Below, piece after piece: positions 1 through 11,165 of a stretch of DNA of 64,000 nucleotides (its first letter is position 1; each line of letters opens with the position of its first letter). This stretch comes from Posidonia oceanica. Lineage: Eukaryota > Streptophyta > Magnoliopsida > Alismatales > Posidoniaceae. A program made the translations under genes and the position numbers. Where the stretch lies: positions 12,852,001-12,916,000 of the forward strand of contig JAZBRS010000054.1 of the NCBI GenBank assembly GCA_037176725.1, in the 5' to 3' direction. The notes beneath the pieces are model-generated. The model saw nothing but the letters and a program-made list of their open reading frames with translations, did not search any database and was not told the DNA's origin.

Positions 1-2381
1 CTTAAGGCTTAGGTATGGCTTTTTTTTCTGATTTTCTAAGGCGCCTCACAAGATGGGTGAATATGATTGGTACTATCCCCTACCTCAACTCTTGAGGATG
101 CTAGGGGGAGCCTGAATACACTTAGGTCCCTACCCCATAGAGGTAGAGCCCAGCGTACCCGGGATTGATCGGATCACTCACGTATGTATACACAAAGAAA
201 TAAACAAACCACCGAAAGGGGGAGGGAGGAATACAAGTCAAGGCTTGAGGTTCTAATTATCTTTCACTAAAAGGCCAAGGAAGAATGAGGGCCCTTAGCA
301 AAAGACAATGATAATACAAGTACCTTTTCTAAGCCCCTTGCAACAGAGGTGCTTGGGACGTAGATGGTTGCTTATATAACCCAAGGAATGACACAAACAA
401 TTTAGTTCCCAATGAGGGCCATGCAAGTCATACAAAAAGATGTGATTTTTTTTTTGTTTGTTAATTTTTTGCAAAGCACCCAAAGGAAATGAAGTTCCGG
501 TCCATACGGCAGAGCCGATCACCTCACACCTCAGTTCTTTGGGCCAGTTATAACAAAGAAAACTAAAAGAAATTTTAAAATAGAAGGGTTCCTGTTTAGT
601 GGTCGTTAGACGCGGATATTGCAGCGTCCAATGTTATACGCGCCACATCACGCGTATAACGTACTGACAGTAATTTTTCAGAAAAACAGTTATTTTTTAC
701 AGATCACCCCCACGCCCGAGAATCCAGAGAGAAAGGGGAGGTGATTTCAGTTAATGACACGAAGAAAACAAACAGAAAGAGAATCACGACGCCTCAAAAC
801 ACTACGAGGAATTTCATCGCTTTTCTAAATTATACGAGAAAATAAGAAACTAAAATTAAATTAAAAATGTTTGTTAGTGAAGGAGGAAAAAGAAAGAAAG
901 GATTACTTACCTTGCACAAGGGCACTTTTAGCCATCCCACCGTGATCGTCAGACTGTGGATATGGGGTTTTGGGAGAGGGAGGAGAAGATGGTGATGAAA
1001 GCGATGGCGAGATGGATGGTTCCCGAGGACGAAGGATGCCTCTTTTGGCTCCCTCTTTTGCTCGCCCTATCTTCTCTTCCTCAAAGTTCCCCTTCTTTGT
1101 ATTCGACTCCGTCACTCCACGTGTGATGGAATCGGTGTGATCACCACTCTCGGTTAGCTTTCGCCGGCCCTCGAGACGCCTTTGCGGAGATGTGATGTGG
1201 TTGCGGGTTCAGCTATTTTGGGACAACGCCAGCATTGCCCAAGGGTGTCCGTGCTTGGTAAGCTCTTTCTTCCTTCTTCCTCCTTGTATGACAAATGTTA
1301 GCAAAGCAAAAGCAAGACAATATAGAAATGGATTAATATGTGTAGCAATCTATCCAGAATTAGTAAAAAAAGAAAGTAAAGGAAACATGGTGAAATACGT
1401 ACCCGAGGGGTTTGATCTCCCCGGTTGCAATATGAAGGAGATGTATGCCAAGTTAACAGTATATGATCTTGGAAAAAAAAATGCTTGACTATGCTATGGA
1501 ATTAAACGAATAACGACAGAAATAAAGAAAGAAATATATGAAACAGAGTTCCCTTCTATCTATGCACAAGGTGCAAACCGTGTTAGCATGAAGTCAATAA
1601 CGACAAAAGGACCCTCTAGCTAGCTCTCAGACTCTTTTCTTTCAAAAAAAACTTCTCTTTTCGCTCTAAGTTCTTGAGGAGCTCACTTCTCTAAGATTTT
1701 TAATCTCAAAAGTGTGTGAATTCCAAAAGCTTCTTAACTCTTTTCCTCTCTCCAAAATCCGGCCTTGAACACTGTGGGGGTACCCATTCTTTTATAGAAG
1801 CAAGGGAGGAGCAAAAAAGGACACAAATGCCAAGTCAGTAGAGTTTCCTGTTTCAGAGGTATTATACGCTGGAAAACCAGTGTATAACGTTATAAGCGAG
1901 AGAACTCGCGTATAACGACCTCCGAGGCATAATTGCCAGGATCGGAGAAGATTCTCCAATTAAGGAGTCCTTAAGTGCGATTAAACTCGACTTTGATGGC
2001 TTTGACCGGACAATAGGTTCTAAAGATGGCAAAAACATAATTTTTGGATTAGGCCAAATATAGAAAGCTTTGGCTGACTGGGTTGCCACGTTGGACGCTG
2101 CAAAGGCAGCGGCCAACGTTAGCCGCTCGAAAACCAGCGGCCAACATTGTACGCGGTCAATTCAGCGGACAACACCCTTAATCAGTTTGCCTTTTAAATT
2201 TGGTTAAGACGTGAAGAACACTCAGGTTGCCAGCATTTGGGGCTTAAAAGGTATAGCATTTTGAATTTGAGAGGGACATTTAGGTCAAGCAAGATTCAGA
2301 AATGGATGGAGGGCCTCTAAGAGCGATCTAATACAAGGGACTATCCTAACATGAATGGAGTGCCAAAACGGGGTATCTACA
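1..2381 (-). mobile_element. Partial LTR of a Tat/Ogre-like retrotransposon, minus strand, inserted into the LTR at 2382-5713
   Basis: Read on the minus strand, this segment starts at 2381 with TGTAGATACCCCG, a start typical of long Tat/Ogre-type LTRs (family knowledge). The sequence to its right, from 2382, aligns with the reverse complement of the 14824-20701 LTR near 18040, so the boundary at 2381/2382 is an insertion point. The other end lies beyond the window, so the target duplication cannot be tested; the candidate is atcgg at 2382-2386. No credible coding sequence was seen: the short frames at 903-1115 and 1862-2116 show no known motif. The Tat/Ogre label is inference. Confidence 0.45.
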
Positions 2382-3424
2382 ATCGGCATCTGCAGAACCA
2401 GCTCACGTCGGGGGGACTCCTCAGCCACGGAAACAGGTAATCTTCTTCATCCCTAGGCTAGCTCTCTCCCCCTCTTGCTTTTCCGGCCTTTAGACTAGGG
2501 TTTCCCTCCCTCTGTGCCAAAGTCAGTGCTGCCGCTCCTTCTTCTTCTCCGGCGAGCTCCGGATCAGAGCCGCCGCTCCAGTTAGTAGAAAGGACTTCCG
2601 ATCGTCGCCTGAGGACGGCATGAGTTCCAAAAGCGCAGCTATGCCTTCAGATCGCTTCCCCGACGCGCCGATTGTCTGCTCTGCCTACGAGCAGGTCTGC
2701 AGTCCTCCGTCGCCGTCTCCGGTCATCTCCAGACCACGCCATGGCTCGCCGACGCCGCTCCGGTCTCTGCACAGCTCCGGTGATGGTCGCCAGTCGCTCA
2801 GTGCCGCTCCAGCAGCCTTCCTCCACCGTCCTCGGCCACTGGTAGCGATCTGCTACAGTGGCCCATCTGCTACATTTCTGCCTCCTGTTTTTATTTTATT
2901 ACATTCTAGTCCTGCCGTCGTTTAAGATTCATTTAAGTTTGAATTTAAATCATATGAAATTGCATGAAAAATTTAAAAAACTGTCTAATTGCTAGTTAGT
3001 CCTCCTGCTGTGTTTTCCTTTTAGATTTATTTATTTCCAGGCCCTGCATGTTTTTTTAATTGCTTTCCAGTCCTCTGCTGTTACAGTTTATTTATTTTTC
3101 TTTACATTCAGCCTAGTTATTTATTTTATTTACATTCTAGTCCATTTACAGTTCATTTAAGTTTCTGCTCTTTATTTTCTAGTCCTGTGGCTTTTTATTT
3201 TTGCATGTTAGTCCTTTAGTAGTAAATCTCATTTAATATCCTGATTTTACCTTAGTAAATTGCATTTTTAATCCTATCTTTTTCTTTATTTACGTTTTAG
3301 TCCTCTGATCTGTTAATCAAAGCATTTATTTTTCATCTTTTCTTACTGCATTGCATTTTTTCCCCCATGCTTTCTGATTTTTGCACATAGGTCCTTCATT
3401 TGCATGCACATCTGTTTTTTTGTA

Positions 3425-3760
3425 TTTTTACTTATAAAATTGCATTTTAGACCCTGCATATTTAAAAATTGCACATAGGTCCTCTGTTTAATTCACAGAC
3501 CATTTAAAATCACAGTTTTCCTTATAAAATTGCATTTCAACACCTGCATGTTTCAAAATTGCATGTTAGTCCTCCACATGATTTCAAAACTTATTCAAAT
3601 GCATGTTTTACCTTATAAAATTGCATTTCAAACCCTGCATTTTGTAAAATTGCACTTAGACTCCCAAGTTTTCAAAAACCTTGCATATAAGCCCCTAACT
3701 TTTCAAAATTCTTCCATTTAGGTCCTTAACTTTTTCACAATTGCATATAGGTCCCTAAGT
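3425..3760 (+). repeat. Degenerate tandem repeat of about 90 bp inside the Tat-like LTR
   Basis: The phrase CTTATAAAATTGCATTT recurs at about 3432, 3521 and 3613, each time followed by a similar CCTGCAT-rich and GCACATAGGTCC-like tract. The mirrored block at about 16730-17070 in the inverted copy shows the same alternation. It carries no coding signal. Confidence 0.5.
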
Positions 3761-4546
3761 TTTCTGAAAAATTATTCTTACGTCCTTTCTTGCATTCCTG
3801 CATGCATTGCATCCATGCATCTTTGCATTTGGCATCTTTGCACACACTTAAGCACACTTAGCTCCCATTTACATGGGAGGACCTGTTTTGCACACTCCTA
3901 CGACCTCCTTTACACTTAGATCCATTCTTCTCCCCTGTTTTAGTCCCCTACCCTGAAGCCAGCATATCTTCTGATCTGGCCGTTGAATCTTTTCAAACAA
4001 GCTACCTGGACAACCCCGGCGGAGCGCTCTTCTACATGGACCAAGCATTTCTCAGATCAGGCTTTAGATTTCCAAGGTAAGTCCATCTGAACCCCTGCAC
4101 AGCATACATTTGCACATCATTTGCATTGCATGCATTGTTTTTGCTTCCCGCTTCCTCGAGCATGTAGATTAGAATCCCCTCTTCTTATCTATCAACTCTA
4201 TCTCTCCTTTTCACGTATTCTCAGTGTCTTGTGTTGCGTTTCCCCTGAATTCACTACTAATTGCGACTTTCTTCCCCATTTCCACGATCCGATCGCATCG
4301 CGAGCTTTTGGCAGCGTGCGAGACATATCGTGGGACACTTCGGTGGGAAACAGTCATACGACAGTGGTAATCCCTCCACTTACTTCCTTTCCCCGTTGAA
4401 GGTCTTCACACCTACATTGCGTGGTTTTTAAGCGGCGCTTGTTCTTACACTTGCATCGTTTGTCTCCCCTTTGCTTCTCTTGCTCTTCCTCTTTGCATCT
4501 GCATCTGCATCTGCATGGCTTTGTCAATGTTTTATTTCGCCTGCTT

Positions 4547-5035
4547 TGGCACCGTTTTGCATGCCCGCTTTGTTTTGCCACCGTTTTACGTGCCTGCTTT
4601 ACTTTTGGCACTGTTTTGCGTGCCCGTTTTCCTTTTGGCATTGTTTTGCATGCCCGCTCTGTCTTTGGCACCGTTTTGCGTACCCGTTTTGCTTTCTTGC
4701 ACCGTTTTGCGTGTCCATTTTGCTTTCTTGCACCGTTTCGAGTGCCGCTTCAGTTTCTCGCACCGTTTTGCGTGCTGGCTTTGTTTTTCGCACCGTTTTA
4801 CGTGCGTGTTTTGTTTTTCGCACCGTTTTGCGTGTTGCCTTTGTTTCTCGCACTGTTTCGCGTGCCGCTTCTGTTTCTTGCACCGTTTTGCGTGCTGACT
4901 TTATTTTCTGCACTGTTTCGCGTGTTGCTTTGTTTTCTCACACCGTTTTGCGTGTCGATCTTCTTTCTTGCACCGTTTCGTGTGCCGCTTCCGTTTCTCG
5001 CATTGTTTTGCGTGTTTTGTGCTGTTTTCTCTTGC
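4547..5035 (+). repeat. Tandem array of 30-31-bp units inside the Tat-like LTR
   Basis: Units of the form GCACCGTTTTGCGTGCCNNNTTTG recur every 30-31 bp, giving roughly 15 or 16 degenerate copies. The array makes several overlapping frames open and rich in Phe, Cys, Arg and Leu (for example 4421-5104 and 4471-5178). These are by-products of the repeat, not genes. A sister array lies at 15490-15885 on the minus strand. Confidence 0.8.
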
Positions 5036-5713
5036 ATGTCACCCGCATTGCTTCGTTTTACCGCCGTTTTGCTTTTCCGCCTGCATTTGCATATAGGGCA
5101 GTGATGCTTACTGCCTGGAGTTCTCACGAGCTAGGTTTCGACCGGTTCGGAACACAGACAGCGTTGCTGAGCACTTAGACTGCACGTTTACTTCCCTGCA
5201 TTGCATCCCATCACTTAGAGCACACCTTTAAGCATCCATTTAGGCATTCATTGGCACTTAGGTATTCAAACCTGTATTTCCCTGCGTATGCGAGTGTAAG
5301 CCTAGAAAGACCGATTCTCGGGCGTGTCGGGGGTGCCTAACACCTTCCCCGCACGTAACAGGAGTCCTTGCCCAGTCTTTTGGGCCGCAATGACCATATT
5401 GCTCTTATCCTAGGCATGAGTCATATCATTTGCATTTGTTTTCCTTTACATTGCTTTGCATTGCATCCTTTGCTTGGTTTTGCGTGTTAATTCATGCATT
5501 TCCCCTGGTTTTCCTTGTCTCCCGATAATAGACACAGTGGCGACTCTGAATTGTCTTATCTTCTTCTTTTCTTATATTTTCTCCTCTGTTTCAAGTGTTT
5601 TCGAGTTGAGCCTTCCTCCTCGGACATAGCCGCTTATAGTGAGCCTGATTTCGATCGGTGCACGCGAGCTTTTGGCAGTATGCATGGACGATCTGAACAC
5701 TGGGATTACTATA

Positions 5714-7970
5714 GCGGGGTTGGGATGTGATAATACATGAGTTAACTGGATTAAGATGTGCATCAGTTCTGCCAGATTCTCTATTTTGGTCAATGGTTCT
5801 CCTAGGGGTTTTCTTTGGGGCCTCTAATGGACTTAGGCAAGGAGACCCTCTTTCCCCACTTTTATTTATATTGGCGGCTCATGTCCTTAATAGAATGCTG
5901 GCCTTGGGTGTGTTTAATAATCTAATAACTGGAATCCAATTTCCTAATGGGGGGTCCAGGTCCTTAATATTCAATATGTAGATGACACTCTTCTCTTCCT
6001 GTCCCCTGAGGAAGAAGGAATTATCAACCTCAAAAGAATCCTGGGTTGCTTTTAAGCCTGTTCCGGGCTTAAGATTAATTTTGGTAAATCATCTATTACT
6101 GGTATTCAAGTGCCAGAGGAACAGGTGCTAAGATTTAGCTCTATTCTCGGGTGCACTCCCTCTGCCTTGCTGGTGGCTTATTTGGGGCTACCTCTTCACC
6201 TCAAAAAAGCAACATACAATGACTGGGCACCAGTATTGGATAAAATAACTGCTAAGCTGGAATCCTGAAAGGCAACCTTTCTTAGTAGGGATGGAAGGCT
6301 TACCCTTATTAACTCTGTGCTTTCAGTCATTCCTACATATTGCTTGTCAGTGCTGCATCTGCCGAAAAGGGTGGAAGCGGCAATAGACCGAATCTGCAAG
6401 CAATTTCTGTGGAAGAACTTCTCATCTGCCAATTCAGGATACTCTTTGGTTAGGTGGCAAAATATTTGCCGTAGTAAAGAGCAAGATGGTCTTGGCATTA
6501 TCAACCTCAGTGACTTTAGCTTAGCCCTTAAATGTAAACATATGTGGAACCTTATGGATGGCTCGAAGAAGCTCAAATGGCCTAGTTTAGTCCTTAGTAG
6601 ATTTTGCTCTTCGAACAATATTGGATCCATCCTTAACCGGGCCTCCAATGGTTCCTATCCCTTTTGGAGAGAATTGAAAAAATGTTTCCCTGTGGTAAAT
6701 ATGCTATCCTCTGTCGCCATTGAAAATGGGAAAAATACTATATTCTAGGAGCATAAATGGTTTAGGGATAGGACGTTGAAGCATGAGTGGCCTTTTATAT
6801 ACTCTTTAGCTTGGAAAAAAAAATGCTCAGTGGAAACATTGCACTTGAATTATGTTGATCGGCAGTTAGACGTTTTTGCTGTGAACCATGAAGCCTTACT
6901 TGCCTTCCATTCTTCGGATGAGTTGCATGAGTTTATAGAATGCATGGAATCTTTGCAGCTTCAGTTGGGACAAGATAAGGTGGAATGGGCTCTAACTTCC
7001 AATAAGCTCTTCACAGTCAAGAGCTGTTACAACTTCCTCAATGATGGGAGCCTGAGATCTCGCCTATCGGCGGATATCTGGCAAGTTGCTGCTCTCTATA
7101 AAATTAAAATCTTCATTTGGTTAGCAACTCATGATAAAACCTTATCCTAAGAAAATCTTGGTAAACGAGGGTGGCATGGGCCTGAAGGTTATGCAATATG
7201 TGGCTGTGGCCTGGAATCTAATAGTCATATCTTTTTGCAATGCCCTGTTGCTGTTCGCATATGGGAATTCTTTATTTCTAACACAAGCAGTGCTTTGGAC
7301 ACCAATATTGCAAATGTTTTCTCTTTATTTGCTTACTCCAAGTTCAATGTTTCTAGGCACTGTTGGTGTATTTTGGTTTTTGCCATTCTGTGGACTATTT
7401 GACTTAATAGGAATGCGGTCATCTTCAGAAATACTAGTTTTAATCTAGCTTTCTTTTTCTTCAACATTTTTCACTTGGCTTTGTTGTGGGCTGGTATCCT
7501 CATAGGTAGACAGGCGGTGGCTACATCCTCGGCTACGCAAGCTATCTAATTAATTCAGCAGGAATGGGACTCTACTCAGGTGGTGCAAATTACCTCCACT
7601 AAAACGGAAGCGGTGTCGGACGACCCCATAGTTATTTCTGATATTCTGGATCTGGATCTTCTTGTTCCAGATGCGGCTAATATTTAATTTGGTTTGTAAT
7701 CTTAATACTTTCCTACTGATACTTTGATACTCTGATACTTCGTTACTATGGCTCTTATAGTTGGGCTTGGCAGGTTGGGTGGTGGCCAATTGTTTTATGT
7801 TTGGCCTTTGCTTTATTTTGCATAGATACTTTGTTCCTGTCATTTTGTGGTTGGATGAGTTTTGTGGTTTTTTTTGGCTCCCATCTTTGGCATGGATTTT
7901 TGTAATTGTGCTTTATGTACTTCCTACTTGGCTGTGGTACTCATAACCAAGTTATTATCAATAGAATCTT
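5714..7970 (+). pseudogene. 5'-truncated L1-type LINE: reverse transcriptase C-terminal half and zinc-binding tail
   Basis: The product would have been an L1-clade ORF2 reverse transcriptase. Visible motifs are CISSARF and LVNGSP near 5757-5800, GLRQGDPLSPLLF near 5830, a YVDDTLLFL catalytic motif near 5974-6000, then a thumb region with KGWKA-like and LPKRVEAAI motifs. A zf-RVT-like tail follows (about 6990-7290: SCYNFL, IKIFIWLA, HIFLQCPVAVRIW). Frameshifts and stops break the frame at least four times. The endonuclease domain, ORF1 and RT palm N-terminus are absent, as expected for 5' truncation. Coding ends near 7690; an apparent 3' UTR reaches about 7970, with no clear poly(A). It begins directly after the LTR ending at 5713. 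Confidence 0.8.
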
Positions 7971-9505
7971 AAACCGTTTACAAAAAAACATCATTTCCAT
8001 CTTCCTCCTCATTAATGCGAGGCGGAACGTATCCCACCAAAATCCTGGCATTAAACCCTGACTGACAAGGGGCATCAAAGGACCCGCCCAAAAAGCCATG
8101 CGTGGACAGCACCGAGCCAGCGCCCTCCAACCCACTCAACGAACTCGAAGTCCCGCCTGCCGTACTAGATGGTGCAAAATTAAAGCAAGGGCTAAAAGAT
8201 TGGTACGAACTCACCGCCTCAGAAACCCTAAATTTTGAATTCTCCAACGGGACCGGATATGAACCCAGGCCAGATGCATGGTACGAAACCCCAACCGGTT
8301 CATCATAGGCTACACCCAATAACTCATTAAAAACAAGACTAACAGATGAAAAGTAAAACACATTGCCCAAGAAGCTGCCCAAGTCAGGCTTTAACCCCAT
8401 GCCAGCCTGACGAGAGTCAGGCCCTGACATGATACATTGGGACCCCCACCCCACCGGGTTGCTGGCGGTGGAATCAGTCCGACAGTCTCGCCGTTCGCCG
8501 ATCGGATGGAGCACTGGAGCGCAGAGTGTGCTCCTATGACCACCAGGCTTAATGCCAGAACTCAGAGATCGGCCCGATGAGGAAAACCTAACCGAACCAT
8601 CCCATGCTGAGGAAGGCGATGACATAAGGGGGGCCGGGGTAGCCGACTTCTCACCGATCTCCAAAGAACCAAGATCTAGGATCGAAGGGCATTCAAAGAG
8701 TGACCTATTCCTCAACCAACTCATTTGAGCCAGCGATGAGGGATCCAAAGTCCTAGGGGAAAGAAGGTTATCCCCCACCCACCTACATCGCGACAACACA
8801 GATGGAGGAGAACAACAAACCGACGACGAGGGGGATTTCGCAGGAGTCGAAAAGACCTCCCTCGAGAAAAAGGTCTTATGAGAATCCTTAGGTCCACAGC
8901 AGGGGGAAATAGGGTTCCCCTACTCACCCCCGATCGAAGTGCACGAGGTCTCAGAGTTGCTCATGAGGTCTTCCTTCTCAGAGGACCCCAGAAAAGAAAT
9001 AGGCGATTCCAGAAGGAACGACAGATCTATTGGGCGCTGAGGAGGCTGAACCATCTCCATCGTCCCCTTTTTTCTGAGTTTCCGCCTCCAGAAGAGAGGA
9101 AACTTACTCATCAAAACCAACAGAGGAACACAAGAGACCACCGAAGGAACCGTGGTTCAAAGCACCCCACAATGGATCAGGGTGCGAAATAATATCAAAA
9201 AGGGATGGTACCTACCTCCACCAGAGCAAGATTCGTCTGAAGCGACAGCTCAACGAACCCACCCCGAGAGAGCAGGGGGGACCTGATCTCCCCAAAAGGT
9301 AGGGCAGGCACCTCCGCGAAGAGCGACGCACCGGAGAGCACGAGCCAGCCAGGAAGCGCTACGCCCTCTAGGAGATGCCAGGATGCTAAGGAGGGGCCGA
9401 GCCGAACCAAGGAGCATCCGACAGCGAAGACCCCCACTCCAAGTGCAGGAGACAGGGGCTAGGAGAAAGGGTTCCGCCGAGAAGGCGAAACGGCGCAAGA
9501 GAAGA
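7971..9505 (-). other. Unassigned GC-rich segment with a 273-codon minus-strand open frame
   Basis: This block is clearly more GC-rich than its neighbours. It holds a long minus-strand open frame at 7978-8799, rich in Ser, Gly and Pro, with no domain I recognise; shorter minus-strand frames lie upstream at 8721-8927, 8920-9141 and 9195-9498. It lies between the LINE 3' end and the hAT pseudogene. It could be the linker part of a LINE ORF1 in the opposite orientation to the neighbouring LINE, or a captured gene fragment; neither is shown by a motif. No tRNA, repeat or splice structure is obvious. Confidence 0.3.
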
Positions 9506-9851
9506 GTTTCTCAAGTGAAAATTTTCATTTTTATGATTTATGTCTGCATTAGCAAGTGAAACATTTGAACAGACTGTTAAAGTTATTGGTGATATTTTTA
9601 TACTATTCTAGTTGATTAATCTCGTGATATAGCATCAAAAGAATAAATGGCGATAGTATTACGCTATGTAAACTGAAATGGCTATATCATGGAAGCGTTT
9701 TCTGGGTCTTGTGCATGTTAGTGAGACACGTGCTTTGTCACTTAAAAATGCTATTTGCAATTTATTGTGTACATTTGGATTTAGCATTACCAATTTGCGT
9801 GGTCAAGGTTATGATGGTGCTAGCAACATGCAAGGAGAGTTTAATGGGTTA
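9506..9851 (+). pseudogene. hAT transposase pseudogene, 5' segment
   Basis: Translation on the plus strand gives motifs of plant hAT transposases of the TTF/ZMYM1-like group (DUF4371 region): KEQMAIVLRYVN with one stop, VHVSETRALSLKNAI, and LRGQGYDGASNM near 9793-9828. The frame stops at the retrotransposon junction at 9852 and resumes at 27032 with KTLILKENP and FHCFAHQLQL, the expected next block. The upstream zinc finger and left terminal inverted repeat were not found, so the 5' part is lost or displaced. Several in-frame stops make it inactive. Confidence 0.75.
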
Positions 9852-11137
9852 TGATGTGAATTATTTTACTTAACCGCAAGTGCACGGTGTACTATGTAGC
9901 ATAAAGGCTAATACGGGTCGATCCCACAGAGAAAATGGTTCAAAACAAAATTTTATTATCAACTATTGAAGGAATGAGAGAAGGATTTGATACTCTCAAA
10001 AGACTTGAACAAATAACTACTCAAACTTTGGAGAAAAATCAAATTAATTAAAACTAGGGTTTTTGAATCCATTTATGTAAAATACAGATGCATAATTAAA
10101 TCTACTATCTGTCTCTCTTCATAATCTAAATAGTTTAATTCAATGGTTTTTATCCTAACAAGCATAATCTATATGCAATGCACCATAGATTATCAAGTCC
10201 AAAATAAAATCACACAAATCAAACTAAATCGAATGAAATACTTTAGAACTAAGATTATACACATGATCCGTAGTTATTCTTCCCTAAGCATATATTAAAA
10301 AGATTTAATCAATATTAATCTATCAAAGTTTATTGACATAATAGACATTCATGCAATATACATCTAGCCTAAGTAATCATAGCATTTAAGAATGAGAAAA
10401 TACAGAGGAATTTAATCACAACATCTAAAATTACATAAACTTCATTTAAACCCTAGATCTAGTGACTTAGCCAAGCATGATAATGAAAAACATTGAAATA
10501 AGAGACAAGGAAAGAAAAGAGTAAGACATAATTGAGAAGAAAAAATGGACTTTTGTTAAGAAAACTATATTACACCAAAGGAACTTGTAGATCTCCCAAA
10601 ATACAAGAGAGGAAAAGAGTCTAAGCCTAAAGGGTGGAAGATGGTAAAGATCCGAATACAAAGATTTTTTTATCTAGGAGACAAATCCGAATACAACCAT
10701 TAAAATTAATTTTCAAATACAAGATATTTCCAAGTGATTAACGTGACAGCCAAAGACTGAGTCAGCATTATCTTCATCAGGCGCCTGGGAGGCATCGGAT
10801 GCGCATCCAGGCGCTTGGAAGGTGTTCGCGTCATCCTAGATCAGCTATGACTTGGCCAATCTGTTAGCTTATCTTTCTATTGGTATTTACGCACGTGGAA
10901 AATGTGTATTTGATTTCTTCACGTATCTAGAAAATTCTTTTCTTTTCTCCTTTAAAATATCTTGACTGAATTTGAATTCTTTTTATCTTTTATTCTTTTC
11001 TCTTCCTTCTTTTTCTCAATTCTTTTCAGGTCCTTAGGTTCCTGCAAAATTTACATAAAACACCTCAAGTAGCATTATTTATATACATTAATCAATAAAT
11101 ATGGGGAATAAAATATGTAACAATAATGTGCTCATCA
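9852..11137 (-). repeat. 3' LTR of the Athila-type element
   Basis: It runs on the minus strand from TGATGAGCAC (at 11137) to CACATCA (at 9852), with TG..CA ends. It aligns throughout with 25723-27026. It lacks about 25 bp around the TATA motif present in the other LTR (near 10652 in this copy). A GC-rich tract with repeated GGCGCCTGGGAGGC-like words lies near 10775-10835. Confidence 0.9.
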
Positions 11138-11165
11138 AATACCCCTATACCTATTTTTTGCTAGT
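11138..11165 (-). promoter_or_regulatory. Probable polypurine tract of the Athila-type element
   Basis: Directly internal to the 3' LTR, the minus strand reads AAAAAATAGGTATAGGGGTATT and ends at the LTR start. Purines dominate but pyrimidines interrupt it, so the tract is either decayed or non-canonical. The call rests mainly on position. Confidence 0.5.

Larger units (their letters stand above)
2382..5713 (+). mobile_element. 5'-truncated LTR copy (Tat/Ogre-like), plus strand
   Basis: This segment matches the reverse complement of 14824 to about 18050, including a GC-rich block near 2500-2850, a degenerate repeat zone near 3430-3760, a 30-31-bp array at 4547-5035 and a conserved block containing GGTGCCTAACACCTTCCCC at about 5329. 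Its right end, gggattactata ending near 5713, corresponds to gggattacgaca at the end of the intact copy. The left part (about 2.7 kb of the full LTR) is missing because a minus-strand LTR begins at 2381. A TGGCGACTC string at 5538 looks like a primer-binding site but lies about 170 bp inside the LTR. Confidence 0.6.

Noticed and set aside
4421..5178. Overlapping 130-235-codon frames rich in Phe, Cys, Arg and Leu
   Set aside because: They are translations of the 30-31-bp LTR array in more than one frame, mirrored at 15359-16094; no domain and no codon bias.
5538..5550. TGGCGACTC primer-binding-site look-alike (also 14991-14999, minus)
   Set aside because: The terminal duplication and TG..CA ends place the LTR boundary about 170 bp further on, so the string is internal to the LTR.
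7131..7448. Separate 105-codon membrane-like protein
   Set aside because: The frame is a shift of the LINE zinc-binding tail; the LINE motif HIFLQCPVAVRIW is in the neighbouring frame.
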